The translations under genes were made by a program, and so were the position numbers. Under the pieces are notes generated by a model. The model ran no database searches and was not told the origin of the DNA. It was given only the letters and a program-made list of their open reading frames with translations. From a virus: a stretch of DNA of 64,000 nt. Of the stretch, positions 38,525 to 44,844 are shown one piece after another (position 1 is the first letter of the stretch; each line of letters begins with the position of its first letter). The stretch covers positions 1-64,000 of IMG/VR virus record IMGVR_UViG_3300046714_000236. One strand, given 5' to 3'.

Positions 38525-38749
38525 TTATTTTGTCCTGCTTTTCGAGGATGCCACGGGAAACAGGTGCACGAGTCTCGCGAGGAGAGCGCTTGCGTGGGTC
38601 GGGCAGAGCGCGATCGAAGTGTATTCCGTGACGATGATGATCACCTTCGCGTCCTTCCGAATGCGCCCCTTGGGAGTGAACAAACATCTGCAGCCGAGCT
38701 CACTGCAACCCGCTTGAACAACGCTCACCCGCTCTCGATAGACTTCCAT
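38525..38749 (-). CDS. Small Cys-rich protein, 74 aa
   Basis: The start overlaps the upstream stop (TGATG). Cys at CSELGCRC and ALCPTHA, with a His, gives four Cys/His ligands for one metal. The centre is a strand (DAKVIIIVTEYTSIALC). No family is recognised. Confidence 0.62.
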   Translation of the reverse strand: MEVYRERVSVVQAGCSELGCRCLFTPKGRIRKDAKVIIIVTEYTSIALCPTHASALLARLVHLFPVASSKSRTK

Positions 38750-39174
38750 CAGACTCGGCGCGCTTTCTCCCACTGCTCGAACACAGAACTGGGTGAGCTT
38801 TTCGGGTGCGCCTTGAGCTCGGTCCCATTGAACACACCGCGCACGGGCCGACCGAAGCGAGCAGCGTGGACGCACAGGTCGGTCGCGAACTCGGTGAGCA
38901 CTGCGCCGGGGTCTGCCCTGAGCAGATCGGTCTCGTGGATGAGCGTCATCGCCTGGCGTTCTCGGCGCTTCATCGTGCGATGTTCTTCGCGCGCGTTGCG
39001 GATCTCCAGTTCGAGCGCGGGGAGATGTTCCGCACAGAGCCGCGCCCGGAAGTTTCCGATCTCGAACTCGAAGACGTCACCGACGGAACCGATGTCTTCG
39101 GGTCTCGGGCCGTGGTTCTTCTTGCACCCTTCGGCCATACACCCGCCGTGCTCTCGCGCCGCGACCCACGCCAT
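38749..39174 (-). CDS. Hypothetical protein with Cys/His N-terminus, 141 aa
   Basis: ATG 39174 overlaps the upstream stop and follows GGAGGG. EHGGCMAEGCKKNHG then RARLCAEHLPAL give a possible zinc site. A charged helical middle follows (LEIRNAREEHRTMKRRERQA) and the C-terminal half has FATDLCVHAARFGRPVRGVF and a Ser/Lys-rich end. Function unknown. Confidence 0.65.
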   Translation of the reverse strand: MAWVAAREHGGCMAEGCKKNHGPRPEDIGSVGDVFEFEIGNFRARLCAEHLPALELEIRNAREEHRTMKRRERQAMTLIHETDLLRADPGAVLTEFATDLCVHAARFGRPVRGVFNGTELKAHPKSSPSSVFEQWEKARRV

Positions 39175-39485
39175 CACGCCCTCCGAGACGCCCGGCTGTT
39201 CTTCTTCCTGCTCTGCTTGCCGGCGTGACGGACGCGGGAGCCGAGCTGCCGTGTGCGCTTCCTCGCTTGCCGTTGGTTGAACTTGCCGTGCCCCCCGAGC
39301 TTGCCGGGCATCGAGTACCCGAGCTTCACCCGCATCCCCGCGGGGAACTGCTGCCCCTTCTTCGAGCTCGGAGCGTTCGGGCGATTCGCGGGAGGCACGT
39401 GAGCGCCAAGGCTCGGCATGCCCATCATCGCGACCATTGCCATCAAGGCGCGCTTCGCCGCTGTCGTGGTGTCTCTGATCTTCAT
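39174..39485 (-). CDS. Basic low-complexity protein, 103 aa
   Basis: Very basic (SKKGQQFPAGMRVKLGYSMP, then GGHGKFNQRQARKRTRQLGS), with a hydrophobic N-terminal stretch (RALMAMVAMMGMPSLGA) that could be a signal or membrane segment. The ATG lies seven bases behind CATCCT. A DNA- or RNA-binding role is possible. No family is recognised. Confidence 0.62.
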   Translation of the reverse strand: MKIRDTTTAAKRALMAMVAMMGMPSLGAHVPPANRPNAPSSKKGQQFPAGMRVKLGYSMPGKLGGHGKFNQRQARKRTRQLGSRVRHAGKQSRKKNSRASRRA

Positions 39486-39502
39486 GGTGTCGAGGATGCC
39501 GC

Positions 39503-39868
39503 TCAGCGGTCCGAATTGGCGAGAGCGTGCGCCATCGCGAGCGAGATGCGATCGACGCTCTGCTCACGGTTCGCCCCGAACGTCTTCGCGAGCGCGTCGA
39601 CAACGAGCCCCGAGATCTGCGCACGCACTTCGGGCTTCGCGAGCTCTTCCCGGATCACCTCGATCGCGACTCTGAGCAGGGCGTTGTCGGTCGCTTCCTG
39701 CAGCTTGCTCGGCTTCTTCGCCGCCCACCTATCGGCGCCCTCCTGAGGCTTCATGAGGTTCGCGAGCGCCTCGGTGATCATCTGCTTCCGCTCGTCGGGG
39801 GAGATCTTTTGGAAGAGCGCCTCCACCACGAGATCGCGCAGCTGTTCGTCTGACAGGTTGAGGTTCAT
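39503..39868 (-). CDS. Hypothetical helical protein, 121 aa
   Basis: An all-helical protein (LSDEQLRDLVVEALFQKISP; LRVAIEVIREELAKPEVRAQ; GANREQSVDRISLAMAHALA). The ATG lies seven bases behind CATCCT with the same CGGCATCCTCGACACC context as the gene at 39485, and a palindrome sits just upstream. Function unknown. Confidence 0.65.
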   Translation of the reverse strand: MNLNLSDEQLRDLVVEALFQKISPDERKQMITEALANLMKPQEGADRWAAKKPSKLQEATDNALLRVAIEVIREELAKPEVRAQISGLVVDALAKTFGANREQSVDRISLAMAHALANSDR

Positions 39869-39893
39869 GGTGTCGAGGATGCCGTCCGGTCAG

Positions 39894-39913
39894 GACCGAC
39901 ATCGATGTCGGTC
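39894..39913. repeat. 20-bp palindrome, copy 8 (exact)
   Basis: It lies 19 bases behind the stop at 39933 and 25 bases before the start at 39868, 12 bases upstream of the CATCCT box. Confidence 0.95.
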
Positions 39914-39932
39914 CATCACTTCGGAGCGACGG

Positions 39933-40403
39933 TCATTCGACCGCGAAGCCCTTGTCGAGCAGCCGGCTCTCCATGTCGTCGAGCGCGGCGCGCACGCAGT
40001 CGGTTTGCCGGTTGTCGAGGAGCGCCATCAACGCCTCCAACCGAGCGCCGCCGTCGAGCACGGCGCGACCGATGCGCACTAGGTGCCGCTGCCCGAGCGC
40101 GACCGTGTGTTGGTGCGGAGTGAGCGCGGCGCGGTACGGAGCCGGGGGGTTCTTCTGAGCGTCTGCCATCTCCGGAGGATGCGGCCCGATCACCGTCGGC
40201 ACTACCGCACCCGTGTCTTCGGGCCCGCGGGCTCGCGTCTGCTCTCGTGCGCGATCTGTGCGCCGCTGCCGTGCTGCGTCTTCTAGCGCCGCCGCTCGCT
40301 CTTCGGCCTTCGTGAGCGGCCGCCGAATGATCTCCTGTTCGCGCTCATCGAACTCGGCGTCGTCCCGGCTGTAGACCCACGGCTTCGGGAACTCGCGAGA
40401 CAT
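39933..40403 (-). CDS. Hypothetical protein with possible internal start, 156 aa
   Basis: From ATG 40403 (seven bases behind CATCCT) the first half is charged and helical (DAEFDEREQEIIRRPLTKAE). A second in-frame ATG near 40170 is itself preceded by CATCCT and six bases, so a 78-residue form (MADAQKNPPAPYRAALTPHQ onwards) may be made separately. The second half is helical (GARLEALMALLDNRQTDCVR). Function unknown. Confidence 0.62.
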   Translation of the reverse strand: MSREFPKPWVYSRDDAEFDEREQEIIRRPLTKAEERAAALEDAARQRRTDRAREQTRARGPEDTGAVVPTVIGPHPPEMADAQKNPPAPYRAALTPHQHTVALGQRHLVRIGRAVLDGGARLEALMALLDNRQTDCVRAALDDMESRLLDKGFAVE

Positions 40404-40420
40404 CCCCCCGAGGATGCCGC

Positions 40421-40495
40421 TCAGTGCCCGTACCCGCCTCGGAGAGCGCTCGCGATGGCGAGGAGGAAGCAGATACCCCCGAGAAGCGCGCGCAC
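40421..40495 (-). CDS. Micro membrane protein, 24 aa
   Basis: It starts at GTG 40495, two bases after the upstream stop. The peptide is one hydrophobic helix (ALLGGICFLLAIASAL) with a short polar end. Size and helix are typical of phage micro-proteins; evidence is limited to placement and composition. Confidence 0.42.
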   Translation of the reverse strand: MRALLGGICFLLAIASALRGGYGH

Positions 40496-40497
40496 GC

Positions 40498-41211
40498 TCA
40501 GAGCTTCTTTTGGAGCGTCGCGTCCGCCCATGCCCGCATGGCTGCGATCTCCGGATCGTCGGCCGCGTTCGCTGCCTCACTGAGCGCCGTCTCTGCCGCC
40601 TCGACCGCGGCCTTCGCCTTGTCGCGTGCCGCGACCGCCTTGTGTGCCGCTGCTGCCGCCGCGCCGTGGTCTGGCTCGTCTCCCGATGCGGCGTCGTCCG
40701 CTTCCTGCTGTGCTTCGGTCGCTTCGTCCTGCGCCTCGGTGAGCGTCGCGATCGCATCTTCGACGGCACTCGGATCGAGCCCAGCTTTCTTGTGCTCCTC
40801 GGCTCCTTCGAGGAGCTCGTTCGCCCGGGCCACCATCTCAGCGATCTCGGCCGACGCGTTCCCCGCCATCTGCGCGTAGCTCGCCGCGTCCCCTAGCCCG
40901 TGCTCCGCCGGGTTTGACGTCTCCGGGGCGTTCTCGGGATTGGTGGGCGTCTCTGCCTCCGGGTCCGCCGGAGCGTCTGCGGGGGCGTCTGGCGCAGGTG
41001 CAGCGGGGTCCGTCGGTTCGTCTTCCTCACCCTCGTTCGGATCTTCCTCGCTGGTCGGCAGGAACTCGTCGAGCTCCCCCGCTTCCTTCGCCCGAGTCGC
41101 TTCGGCGACGAGCGCCCCGATCTGGTCCTCGGTGAGCTGTTCGAGGATTGCGGCGACGCCTTGTGACGCGCCTTCGTTCATGAGCCCGGGAAGCAGCGGG
41201 AGATCAGCCAT
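40498..41211 (-). CDS. Acidic Ala-rich coiled-coil protein, 237 aa
   Basis: A strongly acidic, Pro/Ala-rich linker (residues 50-105) separates an N-terminal helical part (AAILEQLTEDQIGALVAEAT) from a long Ala-rich helix (AAAAAHKAVAARDKAKAAVE). Its place immediately downstream of the tape measure suggests a tail accessory or chaperone function. The ATG is preceded by TGA-TAGGCT and seven bases, with a palindrome at about -43. Composition alone could also fit a scaffold. Confidence 0.65.
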   Translation of the reverse strand: MADLPLLPGLMNEGASQGVAAILEQLTEDQIGALVAEATRAKEAGELDEFLPTSEEDPNEGEEDEPTDPAAPAPDAPADAPADPEAETPTNPENAPETSNPAEHGLGDAASYAQMAGNASAEIAEMVARANELLEGAEEHKKAGLDPSAVEDAIATLTEAQDEATEAQQEADDAASGDEPDHGAAAAAAHKAVAARDKAKAAVEAAETALSEAANAADDPEIAAMRAWADATLQKKL

Positions 41212-41253
41212 GGGAAGGAGCCTATCAGGCGAACGGCTCGCGCGTCACCGGGG

Positions 41254-41273
41254 GACCGACATCGATGTCGGTT
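41254..41273. repeat. 20-bp palindrome, copy 9 (one change)
   Basis: GACCGACATCGATGTCGGTT, changed only at the last base, begins one base behind the stop of the small membrane gene (41275) and lies 42 bases before the start at 41211. Confidence 0.92.
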
Positions 41274-41274
41274 C

Positions 41275-41388
41275 TCACTCTTCCGGGTCGCTCGGCTCGA
41301 CGAAGAGGAACGCGAGCGCGGCGCACACCGTGACGAAGAACGCGACGACCGCCATCGCCGCGAGCCCTTTGAAAACGAACGCGAGCAT
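41275..41388 (-). CDS. One-helix membrane protein, 37 aa
   Basis: ATG 41388 lies seven bases behind CATCGT. The peptide has a hydrophobic core (FKGLAAMAVVAFFVTVCAAL) and an acidic end (EPSDPEE). It sits between the tape measure and the acidic protein. A holin-like or membrane-anchoring role is possible. Confidence 0.55.
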   Translation of the reverse strand: MLAFVFKGLAAMAVVAFFVTVCAALAFLFVEPSDPEE

Positions 41389-41406
41389 GTTCCACACGAT
41401 GCCGCC

Positions 41407-43260
41407 TCACGTGCCGAACGGCATCCCCGTGTTGGCGCTGAGACGGTTCGTCGCCTGGCGCGAGATGTCGCGACGGAAGATGACAGCCATTCGATCGGGG
41501 TCCTGGTCTCTGAAGTCCTGCTTCATGTTGAACGTCTGCCCGCCGTTCATGTTCAGGTTCACGGCCTTGTCCTTCAGCTTGCTGATGTCCTTCATCACCG
41601 GCGTAATCATCGGCCCGAGCATCATCGCCTCCGCTGCGATGTCGTACCCGGGTTGTCCCTTCACCTTCATCTTGCCGACGGCCGCGAGCTCAGCGGCCGC
41701 GCTGCTCGCTGACATCGCCGTTTCAAGGAGCGCCACCTGCGCGTCCTTCCCCGCGTCCGCGAGCTGCAGGAGCCAGTCGTTCGCTTCCTGCGTCGCCGCT
41801 TCCTGCTCGCCATAACCGATCGTGACTTCCTTCGCGGCCTGCGCCATTGCGCGCGTGTCCTCTGCGCCGCGTTCCTGCAGGTCATTGTAGAGCCCGAACG
41901 CTTCGTACCCTGCAGCTGCCACACCACCGAGCGCCGCGAGCCCTGCGCCGAGCGTGACGGCCGCCGCGCCCACCGTACCGAGTGACGCCGCCGCGTTGCC
42001 GATCGCCGTCGACGCGCCCGACGCTTGCCCGAGGTTCGCCGCGACCGTTGCCTTGCCGATGTTGCCGATCAGTTCCGCAGTCTCGCCGGTGAGCGCGCCC
42101 TTCACCGCAGACACTCCGCCGACCACCGCGCCCACTCCGCCCTTCGCCGCGCCGAGCGCACTGCCCGCAACACCGAGCGCCGTCTTCGCCCCGAACGCGA
42201 TCGCGAGCGCTTCTCGGTGATCGTAGATGAAGAGCGCGACGTCCTTCGCGTACCCGAACGACGTGCGGATCACGTCCCCCGCTTCGTGGAGCGCGCTCTT
42301 GATCTCGTCCGAGTGCGTCTCGATGAACTCGAAGCCTTCCTCGAAAAGCTTCGCGCCCTCGGTGACTGCTTCGCCGAACCCTTCCCCGACGATCTCCGCA
42401 TAGCGTTCGATCTTCGCTTGGTTGTCTTCGAGGTACGTCCCGAGCTTGCCGAGCGCGGGCACGAGCGCCTCGACGATGGGCTTGCCCGCGTGCTCGAACA
42501 CCTGTTCCCTCATCCCCTTCAGGCTCGTCTCCACCATCTCTAGGGTGGGCTCGGTGCTCTTCATGCGTTCGGCCATCTTGCCGACCGCCTTCTCCCCGAG
42601 CTCCATCACCTTCGCGAGATGCCCGTCCGCCGCCATCTTCGTGAGCGTGCGCGCGATCTGCTTCGCGTTCCCATCCATGAGCCCCGTCTGCTTGATCATC
42701 GTGACGACGGGGTTCGTCGCTCGCACCATGCCGAGCTCCATCGCCTGCATGCCCTGAGTGATCGCCGAGAAGCCGCCGGGCACCGCGCGCCCCGCGTAGA
42801 TCATTTCCTCCGTGAGTCCCTTCAGCTCTTCGCGCGTGTGATCGCCACGCTCCGCCATCTGCTCGAAGCCAGAGATCACTTCGTTCGAGCTCACGCCCGC
42901 CGTGATGCTCATCGCTTCGAGCTCGTCCTTCATCCCCGCCGCCGCGGTGCGCGTTTCCTCGAAGCTCTCGCCGACGTCATCGCTCATCGCGAGCACGCCC
43001 GTGAGGCTCTTGATCTGCTCTTCCTCTGCGCCCGCTGCGCCGAGGATCTCGTGCCCGAACTCGCGAACGCTCTCGATCATCCCGCCGAGCTGGAAGCCGA
43101 GGAAGCTCGCCGCGACGTCGCGACCGAAGCCGAGGAGCTCGTGCATCGTCTCGGTCGCGTGGTGCTGCACTTCCTCGAAGCCGTGCTTGATGTGTTCGAG
43201 CGGGCCGCTCGATTTGTCTTCGAGGGTTAGCTTCGCTTTGACTTCGGTCTCATGAGCCAT
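41407..43260 (-). CDS. Tail tape measure protein, 617 aa
   Basis: Position directly behind the tail chaperone pair, long helical stretches (EFGHEILGAAGAEEEQIKSL), and a central hydrophobic Gly/Ala-rich region (KTALGVAGSALGAAKGGVGA) are standard for tape measures. A beta-rich C-terminus follows. Tape measures set tail length at about 1.5 angstrom per residue, so a tube of roughly 90 nm is expected if the whole chain is used. The ATG lies six bases behind TG-TAGCCT, in which TAG is also the stop of the chaperone. Confidence 0.85.
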   Translation of the reverse strand: MAHETEVKAKLTLEDKSSGPLEHIKHGFEEVQHHATETMHELLGFGRDVAASFLGFQLGGMIESVREFGHEILGAAGAEEEQIKSLTGVLAMSDDVGESFEETRTAAAGMKDELEAMSITAGVSSNEVISGFEQMAERGDHTREELKGLTEEMIYAGRAVPGGFSAITQGMQAMELGMVRATNPVVTMIKQTGLMDGNAKQIARTLTKMAADGHLAKVMELGEKAVGKMAERMKSTEPTLEMVETSLKGMREQVFEHAGKPIVEALVPALGKLGTYLEDNQAKIERYAEIVGEGFGEAVTEGAKLFEEGFEFIETHSDEIKSALHEAGDVIRTSFGYAKDVALFIYDHREALAIAFGAKTALGVAGSALGAAKGGVGAVVGGVSAVKGALTGETAELIGNIGKATVAANLGQASGASTAIGNAAASLGTVGAAAVTLGAGLAALGGVAAAGYEAFGLYNDLQERGAEDTRAMAQAAKEVTIGYGEQEAATQEANDWLLQLADAGKDAQVALLETAMSASSAAAELAAVGKMKVKGQPGYDIAAEAMMLGPMITPVMKDISKLKDKAVNLNMNGGQTFNMKQDFRDQDPDRMAVIFRRDISRQATNRLSANTGMPFGT

Positions 43261-43269
43261 CGCACAAGG

Positions 43270-43665
43270 CTACACCCACTCCCCATCCAAGTCCGGATCG
43301 ACCGGCGTCTTCTTCCCGAGCTCCGCGATCACCATCGCCTTCGTCGTGTCGAAGTAGTCACGGAGCTCCGCCACGCTCAGCGCTTCAAGCTCGCTCAGCG
43401 GTTGGTGCATGTAGCGCGCGACGAACGCGATCACGTCGGTCGCGTCCTTCATCCGATCCCAAAGAGTCAGGATCCGTTCGGTGCCGTCCTTGTCGTGCAC
43501 GCGCGGGACGAGCAGACGCGCCGTGAGCTGCGCGCCTGGATCATCCCACTCGCAGAAGCCGAGAGTTTCGAGCCGTTGATCAACGACATCCGGATCGAGC
43601 GTGAGCCCGTCCGCATCACACCGCAGCCCTCTCAGACTCTGACAGCGATGTAGTTCTCGAAAAAA
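43270..43665 (-). CDS. Frameshift extension (gpT-like) of the tail chaperone
   Basis: No credible start codon opens this frame after the gpG-like stop; its codons join the -1 frame of the upstream gene at the slippery site TTTTTTC (43665-43659). After a -1 slip the protein continues as FFRELHRCQSLRGLRCDADG and so on to EWV at 43270, adding about 130 residues. The GT-type extension binds the tape measure in lambda-like systems and precedes the tape-measure gene here, as expected. The region includes the helical AFVARYMHQPLSELEALSVA part typical of these chaperones. Confidence 0.8.
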   Translation of the reverse strand, partial: FFRELHRCQSLRGLRCDADGLTLDPDVVDQRLETLGFCEWDDPGAQLTARLLVPRVHDKDGTERILTLWDRMKDATDVIAFVARYMHQPLSELEALSVAELRDYFDTTKAMVIAELGKKTPVDPDLDGEWV

Positions 43666-44237
43666 CGGGTGAGCCGGTCCTTCTGCAAAACGTGCAGCTG
43701 CGACCAAATCCGGTTCAACAGGTTCTGACCAGGGCCGCCAAGCTGCTCCCAAAGTGTGTCAAGGTTGGCCGCTCCACCCGCGCCGCTCCAGTCGACGACC
43801 TCACCGTCGACGGCGCGCACCATCTGCTTCGTGAGTTCCTGCGGGAAGCGGTTCGGGTCCGCCATCGCACGCCCGAGCGCGAGCTTCTGATCGCCGATCG
43901 AAAGCGGCCACACGACGATCTGCCGCCAGAGTCCGCCCGCGACTCCGCCCGCTTCGGCGATGTCGAGCGCGGTCTCGACCTTCAGCGGGATCCCCACGGC
44001 TGGCGCGTACGTCCAGGACGAGGGGATGCGCATGAACACCGCGAGCCGATGCCGCGGGAACACGAGCCCGGGCGGTACGACCGCCCACGCAGGGATCCCG
44101 CCCGTCTGCGCAGGTGGAACGTCGCGCGCCTCCATGCGCGGCGCGGGTTCTTCTGCGGGCTCCTTCGCGGGCTCGGGTTCTTCTTCGGGCGCGTAAGGGA
44201 TCGGTTGTTCGGTCGGTTCCGTGGCGTCGGTCGTCAT
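43632..44237 (-). CDS. Tail assembly chaperone, gpG-like (0-frame product), 201 aa
   Basis: The gene lies between tube and tape measure. An acidic Pro/Glu-rich start (PIPYAPEEEPEPAKEPAEEP) precedes a folded middle (TYAPAVGIPLKVETALDIAE and GDQKLALGRAMADPNRF) and the C-terminal ...DRLTRFFENYIAVRV. The 0-frame ends at TGA 43632. The TTTTTTC heptamer lies in frame as T TTT TTC just before it. AGGAGGA precedes the ATG. The about 134-base gap to the tube gene contains an imperfect GC-rich stem near 44340-44360 (ACCTCCGC/GCGGGGT) that could reduce read-through. Confidence 0.8.
   Translation of the reverse strand: MTTDATEPTEQPIPYAPEEEPEPAKEPAEEPAPRMEARDVPPAQTGGIPAWAVVPPGLVFPRHRLAVFMRIPSSWTYAPAVGIPLKVETALDIAEAGGVAGGLWRQIVVWPLSIGDQKLALGRAMADPNRFPQELTKQMVRAVDGEVVDWSGAGGAANLDTLWEQLGGPGQNLLNRIWSQLHVLQKDRLTRFFENYIAVRV
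43659..43665 (-). other. Programmed -1 frameshift slippery heptamer TTTTTTC
   Basis: The minus strand reads T TTT TTC in the gpG frame (X-XXY-YYZ form), nine codons before its stop. A -1 slip enters the open frame that ends at 43270. Confidence 0.78.
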
Positions 44238-44371
44238 GCTCTATCCTCCTGTTTTCGCAGAACGACCACCGCGCTGAAGGGTTAGGAGGTGCTCCGTCGA
44301 TAACTGTGAGAGCCGTCGATCCCACTACCGAAGAAGCGCACCCCGCAACGCGGAGGTCTCTTGTCACGCGC

Positions 44372-44818
44372 TCAAGGGAGCGCGTTAGTCTGGACCGTGC
44401 GCTCGCTGCACTTGAACTGCATCTTCACTTTGACGTAGTCCGCGCGGCTCGCGATGGTCGTCGCAATGGCTCCCCACTTCACATCGGCGTACGTGTAGAT
44501 CGAGGAGTCTCCGTTCCCGTACAGATCCGTTCGGATCACGTTGAAGATCCTGCTGAGGACCTTCCGCTGCGCGCGCTCGATGATCGAGAGTTCGAGCGAG
44601 ACCCAGTTCGCTTTGGTGAGCTGGATCTCCATGTCGCCGCCGAACCCGTTGAAGATCTCGTCGAAGCGGTTGACGAGCTCTCCGAGGAACCCGGCCTCCT
44701 TCAGCTCCAACATGACTTCGTCGTTCATGCTCGCGATGCTGTCGATCGTGTTGTCGACGACGGAATCCGTCACGACGCGGATCGAGATCTCTTGGCCCTT
44801 TAGCCTCGGGTCGCTCAT
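44372..44818 (-). CDS. Tail tube protein, 148 aa
   Basis: Length and position directly after the sheath match gp19/FII-like tube proteins. The sequence has the expected mix: ISIRVVTDSVVDNTIDSIAS, then GEGGDMEIQLTK-like (GFGGDMEIQLTKANWVSLEL), RKVLSRIFNVIRTDLYGNGD and DVKWGAIATTIASRADYVKV. Hexamers of this protein stack into the inner tube. AAGGAG precedes the ATG by eight bases, as expected for a gene needed in many copies. Confidence 0.83.
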   Translation of the reverse strand: MSDPRLKGQEISIRVVTDSVVDNTIDSIASMNDEVMLELKEAGFLGELVNRFDEIFNGFGGDMEIQLTKANWVSLELSIIERAQRKVLSRIFNVIRTDLYGNGDSSIYTYADVKWGAIATTIASRADYVKVKMQFKCSERTVQTNALP

Positions 44819-44844
44819 GTGATTGCTCCTTCAGATCTTTCCGC

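Noticed and set aside
39400-40420. Plus-strand reading of GAGGATG as ribosome site plus start codon
   Set aside because: The string is the complement of the CATCCTC start element of minus-strand genes and no coherent plus-strand genes follow.
43300-43752. Independent gpT gene starting at ATG 43752
   Set aside because: It would overlap the chaperone by 120 bases without a ribosome site; the slippery heptamer explains the frame better.
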